Shown here: in pieces, positions 31,850 to 41,984 of the stretch
Layout: each line of letters starts with the position of its first letter
Numbering within the stretch: position 1 is the stretch's first letter
Assembly: GCA_029448655.1 (NCBI GenBank)
Contig: JACCLO010000033.1
Location: 1 to 64,000 of the forward strand
DNA from: Wolfiporia cocos
Taxonomy: Eukaryota > Basidiomycota > Agaricomycetes > Polyporales > Phaeolaceae
Direction: 5' to 3'
Length of the DNA: 64,000 bases
The notes under the pieces: model-generated
What the model was told of the DNA's origin: nothing
The model's database searches: none
What the model saw: the letters and a program-made list of their open reading frames with translations, nothing else
Position numbers and translations under genes: made by a program

Positions 31850-33190
31850 AATATATGATTTTTTCATTGCTTCATTGTGAGGAGAAAATCAATTTGAACC
31901 AGACAAAGAAATAAACTGGAATGTAAGGCAACAGTTTTTGCTTCATCTTGGAACAGGTAAACTCAATGACATTTCAGCTGCTGCAGGCACAGCAGTCAGG
32001 TGTACATGTATGGATTTTGGAATTCATGTTGACAGTCATGAGACAAGCAATGTGTTACGGTTATTTTAATTTTTCGAATATCAACAGAACTCACCATTGG
32101 ACGAATACGATACAGGGACTTGTTGCACAACCAACTCCCCTGGCTACTCGTGACTTTACTGGGCGCATCCCCGGTTGTATTAGTCTATAGGGCGCGTTTC
32201 ACCTTTGGCAGATCCAACTCTGCCACCGTTTCATGCTCATCGTTTATTAGCTGATAGATGGCGTTCAACCGCCATCATTCCTATCTATCGTCTCAGGTAT
32301 ATCACTACATACTTATCAAACGTTTGGTACTATAGCGTAGATAGTATCGGTGACATCTGGGACGGACTTGACCCCTGAAACCCAACGTAGTATATAAACT
32401 AATGTACCTACTGTCGAGGCTCTTCAGCTCGACCTTGTTGTATAAACAAGAAGTCTTATACTCGTTCTCAAACGTAGGAAACTACGCTCAGTATTTCTCG
32501 CTCGAGCAACCGAACGACTAAGTCCTCGAAGTGCACACTGACTTCTCGGACTTAGGCGAGTCTTATATTCTATTCGACTCGCACTTGAACAGATTATATC
32601 CTCTAACGTGTATTGGATATTAACCGATCTCCTAAGGATTTCACTTAGGACTCGAAGGCATCTAACAAGTATTTGCCTTGCATACGGCGACGTGCCTACG
32701 TGCAGAAGAACGATCTATATTCGCAACTCGAATATACGAACGGGTATTCGACCCGTAACACAATGTCTATGAGTTGCTGGCTGTACCATTCATGGATGGA
32801 GAAATTGGACAGTGTCCTAATGGGCATATCATCTGCACCATCTCCTTTGGTGTCCCTGGCCACTAATGGTCTTGCCCAATTCCATGAGGGAATTGTCTTC
32901 TATGGCTTCCTTGATGATATCCCTGGCATCTGGTAGATGTGTTGGGATACCTGATACACATAAATTAAGAACTCACCATGGATAAATGTATCTGTACACT
33001 CCACATGAAGCATGATTGTGGCAATCCCAAGTCTTGAAGCTGTTTAAGATAGAACTTTAGAAGCTGTAGAATTTGTGACTGATGCATCAAATAATGCAAG
33101 AACAATGCAGGTCATCACTCTTTTGCCAGCTCCCATCAACAAACCATCACCATGTCCCTTCCTGTAGTTGACATTGTCATCAACTATGAA
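31850..33190 (+). pseudogene. Inverted second copy of the left-edge gene fragment, split by solo LTR
   Basis: Reverse-complement match to about 1079-1620, extended upstream by coding-like sequence (NWNVRQQFLLHLGTGKLND, near 31915-31970). The frame CMDFGIHVDSHETSN stops at the LTR at 32053. It resumes after it as VYELLAVPFMDGEIGQCPNG (32766 on). The remaining part matches copy 1 but has broken frames. Family not recognised. Confidence 0.55.
32053..32760 (+). mobile_element. Solo LTR, family D
   Basis: 708 bp, TGTTACGGTTATTTT...GACCCGTAACA. TSD caatg at 32048-32052 and 32761-32765. The homologous site without the LTR is at about 1509-1525 (reverse strand), where the target occurs only once, a natural empty site. 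Same family as the LTRs of D1 and D2. Confidence 0.95.
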
Positions 33191-33204
33191 GGGGAAATTG
33201 CGGC

Positions 33205-33600
33205 ATTGGTGGGGCGACCCACAACTGTCACAATCATTTGGTCACAGCATTGGTGGGCCGACCCGCAAGCATCACGACCGTCAAGTCATGATGGTCGTGG
33301 GCCGACCCACAACTGTCACAACCGTCTGGTCGCGGAAGTCGTGGGCCGACCCATGACCGTCATAACCATCCGGTCACGGTGGTTGTGGGCCGACCCGCAA
33401 CCGTCACAACCATCTAGTCGCAGCAGTCTTGGGCCCACCCACAACTGTTGCAACCGTCTGGTCACAGAAGACGTCAGCCCACCCGACGGTAGGCCGGACG
33501 GTTGGGGCATGGGCCGACGACCGGCTGACCTGAACCGTTAGGGGTTGGTACAAGCCGGTTGACCTGAACCGTCACCTACTGTCACTGAAAGGTGTGCAAC
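33205..33600 (+). repeat. 44-bp minisatellite, copy 2, with shared terminal sequence
   Basis: About eight units, reverse orientation to copy 1, followed by the shared end TGACCTGAACCGTCACCTAC. Intermediate CpG content between copies 1 and 3. Confidence 0.85.
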
Positions 33601-33734
33601 CATACTGGCAAAACTCAACAATCAGTGCATCATAGTCGGTTTGCAAGCTGTACTAAGTATGTTTTGATACATGTTGAGCAATAAGTGCCCTTTCATCGCA
33701 TTGTCTTACAAATAAAGTCTAGTCAAGTGAATGA

Positions 33735-33905
33735 CCATTCAATCAGTCCTGGACCGGTTCAGACCGGTCCTGGGACCGGTATAGGACCGCGGTCCTGCTT
33801 GGGACCGGTCTCAGTCCGGTCTCTCATAGCCTGCACCGGTCCGGTCCTGGTCCTGGTCCTCGGTCCTGCCCAAAACATGCAAAAGACCGGACCGGACCGG
33901 ACCTC
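33735..33905. repeat. GGACCGGT-type low-complexity repeat
   Basis: Interspersed ACCGGTCC/GGTCCTGG units. No gene supported. Confidence 0.8.
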
Positions 33906-33916
33906 GCAACACTACT

Positions 33917-33985
33917 TGTTATACAACAAGGTTGAGCTGAAGAACTTGGCCAGTATGTACAGTGAGTTATATACCATTAACTGCT
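33917..33985 (-). repeat. Decayed fragment of a family-D LTR
   Basis: TATACAACAAGGTTGAGCTG and the following bases through GTTATATA match the transcription-start region of the D LTR (for example 57630-57690). CG has become TG at GGTTGAG. Confidence 0.65.
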
Positions 33986-34034
33986 GGTTGGAGCTACCAC
34001 TAAGGTTAGTACACTATGTGGACAAATAAGAATT

Positions 34035-34233
34035 GTGTCACAGTTTTTGCGGTGTTATCTTATATTTTTACAGAACACCTTTCTCTGGGGTCGAACCCTC
34101 AACTCTTGACGACAAAGGCACGTGACCGTCTTACAGCGGCACGTTACTTACAGTAGATAATGCGCGTCTCTGTAGAGTAGATAAGATTGTACATCAGTTG
34201 GTTACATAAGTGTTCCAGACTCCTGACTGGTAG
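34035..34233 (+). repeat. Truncated LTR related to family C
   Basis: Begins TGTCACAGTTTTTGC and carries GGGGTCGAACCC and CACGTGACC in the same order as LTR C (GGATCGAACCC, CACATGACC). It is cut off by the D1 LTR at 34234, and no matching remainder is found on the far side of D1. Confidence 0.6.
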
Positions 34234-34942
34234 TGTTACGGGTCGAATACCCGTTCGTATATTCGAGACACGAATATAGATCGTTCTTCTGCACGTAGGC
34301 TCGCCGCCGTATGCAAGGCAAATACTCGTTAGATGCCTTCAAGTCCTAGGTAGAATTCCTAGGAGATCGGTTAATATCCAATGCGCGTTAGAGGATATAA
34401 TCTGTTCAGGTGCGAGTCTGGTAGAATATAAGACTCGCCTAAGTCCGAGAAGTCAATGTGCACTTCGAGGACTTAGTTGTTCGGTTGCTCGAGCGAGAAA
34501 TACTGAGCGTAGTTTCCTACGTTTGAGAACGAGTATAAGACTTCTTGTTTGTACAACAAGGTCGAGCTGAAGAGCTTCGACAGTAAGTACTTGAGTTTAT
34601 ATACTACGTTAGGTTTTAGGGGTCGAGTCCATCCCAGATGTCACCGCTACTATCTACGCTATAGTACCAAACGTTTGATAGGTATGGAGTGATATATCTG
34701 AAATGATAGATAGAAATGAAGATGGCGGTTGAACGCCATCTATCAACTGCGGGATGATAAAGATGAAACGGTGGCAGAGTTGGATCTGCCAAAAGTGAAA
34801 CGCGCCCTATATGCTAGTACAACTGGGGATGCGCCCAGTAGAGTCACGAGTAGCCAGGGGTTGGTTGCGCAACAAGTCCCTGTATCGTATTCGTCCAGTG
34901 GTGAGTTCCGTCGATATTCGAAAAATTAAAATAACCGTAACA
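34234..34942 (-). repeat. 3' LTR of D1
   Basis: On the plus strand it runs from TGTTACGGGTCGAATACC to AATAACCGTAACA. The minus-strand polypurine tract (AGGGAGGGGCTGA) lies just inside at 34943-34955. Confidence 0.94.
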
Positions 34943-34953
34943 TCAGCCCCTCC

Positions 34954-36591
34954 CTAGACATTCGTCGGCCTCGACGGATCCTCCAAGTTCCCCTCCTCAG
35001 AGTGCCTCGGCATCCTGTTCGTTGTAGATGTCGCCGTTCCCGCTAAGGGACAGGGTTGTAGGAGTTCGCCATACGAAGTGTTGGCGGCACTCATTCTGTC
35101 GATGACCTGGTTGATTGAGCCCACAAGCTCGGCAAATATAGTCGGGGCAGTCGAGGATCCAGTGGTTAGCGGAACCACATTGTCGACACGGCTGCTCGGG
35201 TGAAGGCCTCGCTGGTACCCGTAGGGAAGGGATATCGCGGAGGTATTCGTTATGTTGGTACCTCCAGTGGTGTGCGGCTCGGTGAAGGTTCCGCGCTGCC
35301 CATGTGGGTAGGGAGGCGGTGTCTCGTTTGTGCTCCCTCGCACCTCGCTCAAACTCCTCGCGGGTAATGCTCTGCACTGAAGGAGATCGTCGAATAGGCG
35401 GCGTGCTATTCGCTCTTCGCTGTCGCGCTGGGGTAGCCCTAGGGCTCGTCGGGCGTGCAGGTGGTTCACGTCTCCCGTTGCCTCCCATACCAGAAACACG
35501 TGGCGTCGGGTCTCTAACTCCTGTTCGGCGGGCCCTCTGAGTCTCGGTAGGCAGAGGAAATAATACTCGATCGCCCTCCATAAAATCAAACGGCCTTGCA
35601 ACTCGGCGTCGTTCGTCGGCTGTGAAAAAGCGGGCGGGTCGTGGTACGTATTCGGCTCGATTGGGAGTAACGTGCTCGCGATCCTCGAAGTCGTTGAGCG
35701 CGTGTTGTAGTCGGGCCATCGTGGTGGCGGCCAATCTGTTGATAAGTCTGTCGGTGAGTAACTCGAGTCCCTCTCTCTGCGCTCGGATCTGCCCCTCCAT
35801 TCGGACAAGGTCCTCGGTAATGTTCTGGTACGAGCTGTAGATGTGGGTGAGGTCCTGCGTGATGTCAAAGAGGGCCGTCCAGCCATCGGCTCGGCCAGCA
35901 AAGGGTCCCTCGGCCCTGTACCAGAGTAGGGTGTGTCTGATCTGTAGGTGTTGGGGGGAGTGTCTCCTCGGCGGCGTACCTCTCGGTCATCCTTCTCTGC
36001 GACCTGCGTCGCTGTGGGGGGCTGTGGCGCGGCGAGGGAGCTGGTGGCGAGTCGTCGACATACTATCACTGTTCGGCTTTCGAGTATTGGGGTTGTCCTG
36101 ACTCTCGTTCTGTGATAGTCTTTTATCAGCTCTTTGGAGTGCTCCAAATTTCCCTCGTCTTCCCATGAGTTGTCGGCCGTGGCATAGCCCTTCCATTTGA
36201 CGAAGTATTGATGCTTCTTTCCTCGCCATCTATCAGCAATGATGGCTTCAACTTCGTATTCTTCTTGTCCCTTGATGATATCAGGTGGCGGCCGTAGGTA
36301 ATTGGGTCCGTGCACCCTTGTTTCTTTGAACGGCTTCAGTAGAGCGACGTGGAAGACAGGATGGATTTTCCAGCTTGTCGGTAATTGTAGCCGATAGGTT
36401 GTCGGCCCCATCTTTTCTGTGATGGTGAAGGGTCCTTCTCTTTTTGGTGCTAGCTTGTGGGATTCGTAGGGGATCGTTAGGTTCTTGGCATCAAGCCAGA
36501 CTTTGTCCCCTTTCTCAAGCTTCGGCAGTTCTCTGAGAAATCGCCCTGCCATTCTTTTCTGGGCCAATTCGTGTGCGATGAATGCCATCTT
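34954..36591 (-). CDS. pol: D1 Pol, C-terminal part after the TGA (integrase tail, chromodomain, extension)
   Basis: Continues the pol frame directly after the premature TGA at 36592-36594. It includes KLEKGDKVWLDAKNL and the SH3-like integrase tail. A chromodomain follows (EYEVEAIIADRW, YFVKWKGYATADNSWEDE). A 300-plus-residue extension runs to 34954. In D2 this is one ORF with the rest of pol. The extension is rich in Arg/Ser/Thr/Pro, then has a helical segment (LQGRLILWRAIEYYFLCL). It overlaps ORF3 in another frame. Confidence 0.8.
   Translation of the reverse strand, partial: KMAFIAHELAQKRMAGRFLRELPKLEKGDKVWLDAKNLTIPYESHKLAPKREGPFTITEKMGPTTYRLQLPTSWKIHPVFHVALLKPFKETRVHGPNYLRPPPDIIKGQEEYEVEAIIADRWRGKKHQYFVKWKGYATADNSWEDEGNLEHSKELIKDYHRTRVRTTPILESRTVIVCRRLATSSLAAPQPPTATQVAEKDDREVRRRGDTPPNTYRSDTPYSGTGPRDPLLAEPMAGRPSLTSRRTSPTSTARTRTLPRTLSEWRGRSERRERDSSYSPTDLSTDWPPPRWPDYNTRSTTSRIASTLLPIEPNTYHDPPAFSQPTNDAELQGRLILWRAIEYYFLCLPRLRGPAEQELETRRHVFLVWEATGDVNHLHARRALGLPQRDSEERIARRLFDDLLQCRALPARSLSEVRGSTNETPPPYPHGQRGTFTEPHTTGGTNITNTSAISLPYGYQRGLHPSSRVDNVVPLTTGSSTAPTIFAELVGSINQVIDRMSAANTSYGELLQPCPLAGTATSTTNRMPRHSEEGNLEDPSRPTNV
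34997..36061 (-). pseudogene. D1 ORF3 (zinc-knuckle protein overlapping pol C-terminus)
   Basis: Likely start MSTTRHQLPRR at 36061. It is broken by TGA at 35987-35989 (CGA in D2). After the stop the same frame is open to 34997. It carries a helical segment (IRAQREGLELLTDRLINRL) and two C-terminal knuckles, CRQCGSANHWILDC and CRACGLNQPGHRQNEC. The pol frame is open over the same DNA. See D2 ORF3 for the intact form. Confidence 0.6.
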
Positions 36592-39500
36592 TCACGCCTC
36601 TTTGATCTTCTTGATTCTATCGACTGCCGCTGGGACGTTTCCCATTCTGTCGTAGTCTGGAAATCCTCTTGGGGTATATCCCAAGATTATTTCAAGTGGC
36701 ACGGGTCGATTTTCAGTTCGCCTTGTGTTATGTGCAAATTCGACGTCAGGTAGTCGTTGTACCCACTGGAAAGGGTCGTTCATGCAGTAAATGCGAAGGT
36801 ATACTTCGATCTGTTGATTCATCCTTTCTGTTTGTCCGTCTGTCTGGGGGTGGTATGCTGTGCTCATCGCTGCTTCTGTTCCCTGTAGTTTGCATAGCTC
36901 TTTGAAAAGCTTTGATGCGAACTGCGGCCCCCTGTCCGAAATGATCTTTCGGGGAATGCCATATAGCGAGTAAATCTTTCGGTGGAATATCTCCGCCGCC
37001 CCTTCGCTAGTGATTGTTTTGTCGCAGGGGGTGAGAGAGATTGCCTTAGATAGGCCATGGTCGACAATCACCATCATCGAGTCATATTTTCCCACTCTTG
37101 GCAGGTCGGTGACAAAATCAACCGAACATTGTGAGAAGGGGAGGGCGTCCTCCCGCGTCGGTATCGGTTGTAATGGGGGTCTGATCGGATTTCGATCAGG
37201 TTTCATCTGTTGACAGATTGCACATCCCCGGACATATTCCGCTATCATTGTTCTCATGTCAGGCCACCCAAAGTGGGTTGTGACTTGTACTGTCGTTCCC
37301 CAGATCCCAGGGTGTCCGGCCGGGATCGAGTCGTGGTATTTTGAGATGACGTCCCGTCGAAGACCCTCATCTTTTGGCACATACATCCTGCCCTTGTAGA
37401 GCAGTATTCCATCTGTTTGCTGCCAGTCCTCTGCGACGGTTCTTGTGGGGAATTCGTCTGTGCCTTCTAGGGCGCGGATCGCCTGTTCCGCAGATTCATC
37501 TCGATCGTGGGCGCTCTTGATTCGATCAATGATCGGGATCTGGATCGCATGGACTACGAGCTCGTCTGTAATCATGGTTATTCCCTCGTTGTCTTCGTCG
37601 CTTTCATCGAGGTGGTACAACCTAGAAAGAGTGTCGGCCATGACCAGTTTCCTTCCGGGAATATGCTGCAATTTTAGGTCAAATTGCGAAAGGAATAGAT
37701 GCCATCTCGCTTGTCGCCGATTTAGGCGCTGTGCGCTTCTCCAGTACGTCAGGTTCTGGTGATCACTTCGGATCAAGATCCGATGCAGTGCTCCTTCCAA
37801 CAGGTGCCGCCATTCTTCTAGTGCTCGGACTATTCCGAGTAGTTCGCGATTGTAGATTTCGTAGTTTCGTTCTGTTGATGTCAGGGATTGTGAGAGATAT
37901 CCCACCGGCCGCTCGCGCCCCGTTTCATCTGTCTGTTTCAGTACTGCCCCTGTGGCGAACTGAGATGCATCTGTTTCGAGGATGAATGGTTTCTCCTTGT
38001 CTGGTGTTCCTAGTGCGGGCGCCGTCGTGAATGCTTGCTTCATGAAGTCGAATGCCTTTTGTTCTTTATCCGTCCACTGGAACCCTGTCCCTGTGACCGT
38101 TTTTGTGAGGTCCACCAGGGGTCGGGCGTGCGTTGAGTAGTGGTCGATAAATTTCCGATAGAAGTTCGCAAATCCTAGGAAGGATCTGACTTCCTTGAGA
38201 TTTCGGGGAGTCGGCCATTCCTTAATCCCGTTGAGTTTCGCTGGGTCCATCTGGATATTTCCTGGGGTGATGACTAGCCCCAGAAATTCGACTCTGTCGA
38301 CACCAAAGGCGCATTTTTCAGGTTTTACAAAGAGGTGGTTGTCCACCAATTTCTGGAGAACTCGCCGTTCTCGTTCTTTGTGTGTTTTCTCGTCTCCTGA
38401 GAAAATGAGGATGTCGTCCATATAGACAAGCACCCATCCTTCGAGGATTTCTTCTTTCAGGATTTCATTCATTATTGCTTGAAACGTTCCCGGCGCGTTG
38501 CACAGTCCGAAAAACATGACCGTGGGTTCGTATAACCCTCGGTTTGTTTTGAAGGCTGCCTTCCACTGGTCTCCTTCTTTGATTTGGACGTTGTTGTATC
38601 CCGCCCTAAGGTCCATCTTCGTAAAGATCTTCACTCCTTTCAGCTTTTCCAGGAGTTCCGAGATAAGTGGCAGGGGATAGACGTTTTTTATCGTCCATTC
38701 GTTCAGGTATCGATAATCCTGACACGGTCGTAGGCCGTTGTCTTTCTTTGGGACGAAGAAGAAAGGTGAGGCCATTGGGGATTTTGAAGGGACTATGAAT
38801 CCCTTGGCCAGGTTTTCTTTCAGGAATTCGTCCATTGCCTGTTGTTCCTTTGGTGATAGTGCATAGACTTTGCAGTCTCTTGGTACGAAGTCGGGTTTTA
38901 GTTCGATTGCGTGATCCCATGGTCTCGAGGGAGGGAACGCTGCTGCAGATTCTTTGCTAAATACTTTAGCGAAATCCAGCAGGTGCTTCGGGACCATTTC
39001 TTCGATCGTCCTTTCCGGTTCGGGGGCTTTCTGTGCAAATTGCTGGGATTTTGTTAATGCTTTCCTGACAGCATTAACGATCTGTATCTTTGTTCGGAAT
39101 TTCCTTTTCGTCTCCCCTTTTTTCCCTATGATCCTAGCGTTGTTCTTTACGAATCGTCGGATCGCCTCGTATTCGTCGGGGGTGTATAATCGTTGAGCTG
39201 TTTCTTCTGGTTGGTCTGTTGACCCGAACCCCTTTTCTCCCCTTTCTGTTTCGTCTAGGCTTTCGACCTTAACGATGTCGGGGGTTAGGTGTCGCTCGAA
39301 TATTATCTGGGCTATCCGCATGCCCGGGATAATTCTGTGTGCTGTATCTGAGTAATTGAAGACAATGGCTCCAACGTCTCCTCGGTAGTCCGAGTCTATG
39401 ACTCCGGCTTGTACTACCAATCCGTGTCTGAGGGTGTTGCCTGATCGTCCGGCCAACCTCCCATATGATCCTTTTGGGATCTTCATTTTTATTCCTGTGG

Positions 39501-40008
39501 GGATAAGTTTCCATCCCCCTGCTGGGATCTCGATTTCTTCTGCAGCGTAAAGGTCGTATCCTGCAGCTTCTTGGGTTCCCCTTGTTGGAATTCTTCCTTC
39601 TGGGGAAACTACCATCTCCACCGTATCCATACGGATTGTGGTTTCCTGTTTTCTTTCTTCTGCCCCCAGTACTGATCGTACGTCAATCGTCTGGTCCTTC
39701 CAGTCGATTGTGGGGTTCTCGTCTTTCAACCAGCCATATCCTAAGATCATGTTTTCCATGCCGATTGATCCTACCAGGAATCGGACTTTTCGTGTCTTCT
39801 GGGTTTTTGGGTATCGTAGGAGTATGGTGGCTTCTCGATCTATCCGTCCATCTTTGTTTTCTGTTCCGTCAACATTCTTGACGATGATCGGATCCTTCAA
39901 GGGTTGCGTGGGCACCTTGTATTTTTCTACCACTCTGCTGTGGATCAGGTTTGACATTGCTCCTGAGTTGATTAATGCGTTGCATTTCACGGGTTTTGCC
40001 AGCGTCAT
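36592..40008 (-). CDS. pol: D1 Pol: protease, dUTPase, RT, RNase H, integrase core (truncated by TGA)
   Basis: 1138 codons. Protease NALINSGAMSN has Asn where D2 has the catalytic Asp (plus-strand GTCGAT to GTTGAT, a CpG change). The dUTPase (about residues 128-264; 39217-39627) has AAGYDLYAAE, GRLAGRSGNT, GVIDSDYRGDVG, RIAQIIFE and RGEKGFGSTD. RT has FTKMDLRAGYNN, FFGLCNAPGTFQ and YMDD. RNase H (ETDASQFATGAVL) and integrase (HDSIPAGH, CAICQQMK, VDFVTDLP, ISDRGPQFAS, QTDGQTERMNQ) follow. One integrase residue differs from D2 (THFGWPD versus THFWWPD). It ends at TGA 36592-36594, where D2 has CGA, so the element cannot make full integrase. Confidence 0.9.
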   Translation of the reverse strand: MTLAKPVKCNALINSGAMSNLIHSRVVEKYKVPTQPLKDPIIVKNVDGTENKDGRIDREATILLRYPKTQKTRKVRFLVGSIGMENMILGYGWLKDENPTIDWKDQTIDVRSVLGAEERKQETTIRMDTVEMVVSPEGRIPTRGTQEAAGYDLYAAEEIEIPAGGWKLIPTGIKMKIPKGSYGRLAGRSGNTLRHGLVVQAGVIDSDYRGDVGAIVFNYSDTAHRIIPGMRIAQIIFERHLTPDIVKVESLDETERGEKGFGSTDQPEETAQRLYTPDEYEAIRRFVKNNARIIGKKGETKRKFRTKIQIVNAVRKALTKSQQFAQKAPEPERTIEEMVPKHLLDFAKVFSKESAAAFPPSRPWDHAIELKPDFVPRDCKVYALSPKEQQAMDEFLKENLAKGFIVPSKSPMASPFFFVPKKDNGLRPCQDYRYLNEWTIKNVYPLPLISELLEKLKGVKIFTKMDLRAGYNNVQIKEGDQWKAAFKTNRGLYEPTVMFFGLCNAPGTFQAIMNEILKEEILEGWVLVYMDDILIFSGDEKTHKERERRVLQKLVDNHLFVKPEKCAFGVDRVEFLGLVITPGNIQMDPAKLNGIKEWPTPRNLKEVRSFLGFANFYRKFIDHYSTHARPLVDLTKTVTGTGFQWTDKEQKAFDFMKQAFTTAPALGTPDKEKPFILETDASQFATGAVLKQTDETGRERPVGYLSQSLTSTERNYEIYNRELLGIVRALEEWRHLLEGALHRILIRSDHQNLTYWRSAQRLNRRQARWHLFLSQFDLKLQHIPGRKLVMADTLSRLYHLDESDEDNEGITMITDELVVHAIQIPIIDRIKSAHDRDESAEQAIRALEGTDEFPTRTVAEDWQQTDGILLYKGRMYVPKDEGLRRDVISKYHDSIPAGHPGIWGTTVQVTTHFGWPDMRTMIAEYVRGCAICQQMKPDRNPIRPPLQPIPTREDALPFSQCSVDFVTDLPRVGKYDSMMVIVDHGLSKAISLTPCDKTITSEGAAEIFHRKIYSLYGIPRKIISDRGPQFASKLFKELCKLQGTEAAMSTAYHPQTDGQTERMNQQIEVYLRIYCMNDPFQWVQRLPDVEFAHNTRRTENRPVPLEIILGYTPRGFPDYDRMGNVPAAVDRIKKIKEA

Positions 40009-40097
40009 GATTACCGGGATGAAGAGGGATCGATTCTTCTCAAACGAGGTAATTACATGTGCTGCTTTCTCGGAGGGTAAGACCGTGGGCTTCCCTC

Positions 40098-41938
40098 CTA
40101 GGCAAAATCCTGTTCTTCTATGAGCTGTGCAAGAAGCTCAGGGTTCTTGGCTTTCAGGGCCCTAATCGCTGTGACCGCTCTGTTCGCGGTGATGTATTCA
40201 GTCTCTTCTTCAGAGACTTCTTCGATGCGAGCTTCTTGCTCGGCTTCTTCTTCTTCGGCCTTTCGGGTAGTCCGCCTAGGGCGAGCTGACTTCCTTGGTT
40301 TCTTTGGGCAGTCTCGCGACATATGCCCCGGCTGATGGCAAGTGAAACATTTTCCCTTCTTGATGTGATCGTCCCTTTCCTGGGTGGTCATTCGATCTAC
40401 ATCCGTCGCATTCGGATCTTTCAGTGCGGTTGTCTGTGGAGCACTAGTGCGCCCGTTATTTTGGTTTGAGGTTTGCCAAGCCTTTTTCTTGACAAACGGC
40501 TTATCCCGTTTCAAGAATATCTTGTACGTATTTTCATAGTACGAGGCAGCGGACTGCCATTTGTCAATGGTCGCTGGTAGCGGTCGAACACCGATGATGT
40601 ATCGGGTCGTATGTTCAGGTAACCCTTTCTCGAAGAGGGTTATGAGCAGCGCGTTTCCGTCCGCGCTGTATCGATCGTACTGGGCCTTCCCAGCCAAGTT
40701 GTTGAACTCGGTGATATAATCATCGATGTCCTTCCTGTCCTGGGTTACGTCCAGGATTTTCTTCCGTGCCTTCTGTACTTCTTCGATGGCTCCGAAGGCT
40801 TTCTGGAAGTCTGCATCAAACTGTGCGAGACTAGGCGGGAAGAATCGTTTCGTCTGGGGGTTCGTATAGACCCGGTGATAATTCTGTTTCCATTGACCCG
40901 TTTTCCCTTTGTTCGAAATATAAGAGAGGATAAAGATCACTCTCTGGACGTCATTTTGGAATGACGTTTCGTACATCGTAAACCAGGAATTGCACTGGTT
41001 TATGAAGTTCTGCATGTCGGATCGTTCCCCGTCGAATACGTCCGGGGGATTGATCTTTATCATTGGGGGTCGGTAATACGGGTTCGGCGCCGGAGGTTGA
41101 GGCTGCGGCGCATTCGGTGGTGGAGGCCCTCCTGGGGGTCCTCCTCCTCCTGGGTATCCTCCACCCGGGTTTCCTGGGTTTCCTCCGGGGTTCCCTGGGT
41201 TTCCTCCAGGGGTTCCTCCTCCGGGGTTCGTGGGGGTTCCTCCTCCGAGTCCTCCAGGAGGGGGGGCATTCCCTCCTCCGAGTCCGAAGTTTCCTCCCAA
41301 TCCTCCTCTGCTTGTACCTGCGGAGGTTCGTCCAAATAGGCCTGAAGGCCACGTTCCTGGGTTTGTTGTTCCCATTCCTCCGCTTGGGCTAGTCCAAGAC
41401 GGATTTCCTCCGCTACCCATTCCGGGTGCGTTCTGTGGGGGTTTCCGAAGAGGTTTGTTCCTCCAGCCATAGACCCAATCCCACTCTGCGCAAAAGCAGA
41501 TATAAATCCTGGAGGGTCCGGTCCTCCGGTCTGGCTGTTATCTGTTCCTGTAAAGTTTCCAGGATTTCTCCCATCATCTCCGATGCGCTCAATTCCTGCC
41601 ATTCCTGTGGCGCCCGAAGGCTGATTCGTATTTCCATCGGCATCGGAGGTTCTGTTGATGGTTTTGGTTTCGGTCAACGTCGCGGTTGACATCGGAGGGA
41701 TTTCTCCGAATCGTTTGAACGCTTCATGCGTTATTTCCCAAGCGGTCGTTCCTGCGGAGGGGTATACTTGTACCCACTTCGATGCCCTATCTTCTCTGCG
41801 GATGACAACAATTCCTCCGCGGTTACGGAAGGCTCCAATGGTGTCAGTCCACTCGTATTGGTTGAGTCTGTAGACTCCCTGAATGTCCTCGGGCAAGAGT
41901 TCAATCAGTCGTGCTGGGAATTCTGGTCCAAATATCAT
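40098..41938 (-). pseudogene. gag: D1 Gag (frame broken by single-base indel near 41437)
   Basis: The N-terminal frame starts MIFGPEFPARLIELLP at 41938, about 45 nt inside the LTR, and stays open to MAGGTNLFG. There the G-run near 41436-41440 is one base shorter than in D2, and the frame leaves the Gag path. The Gag frame resumes at MGSGGNPSWTSPSGG (41420) through a Gly/Pro-rich stretch (GGNPGNPGGNPGNPGG). It then has the capsid-like domain (DVFDGERSDMQNFINQC, YITEFNNLAGKAQYDRY), one zinc knuckle (CFTCHQPGHMSRDC) and an acidic tail ending EEQDFA at 40098. Comparison with D2 suggests an ancestral Gag of about 613 residues. Confidence 0.75.
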
Positions 41939-41972
41939 ATGCCCTTACACCGTGGTAGGTGAGGGAGTGATA

Positions 41973-41983
41973 AGCTCGACCTT
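41973..41983 (-). promoter_or_regulatory. Self-priming primer-binding site of D1
   Basis: On the minus strand AAGGTCGAGCT begins 1 nt after the 5' LTR. It is the exact complement of AGCTCGACCTT in the LTR, 30-35 bp downstream of its TATATAAA box. Confidence 0.8.
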
Positions 41984-41984
41984 C

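Noticed and set aside
34080..34150. tRNA-like sequence around GGGGTCGAACCC on the minus strand
   Set aside because: No complete cloverleaf found; the region aligns in order with the start of LTR C.
38195..41873. Plus-strand ORFs opposite D1 and D2 pol and gag (for example 39638-40123, 54964-55491)
   Set aside because: Antisense shadows of conserved pol and gag. The same frames appear in both copies only because the sense strand is conserved.
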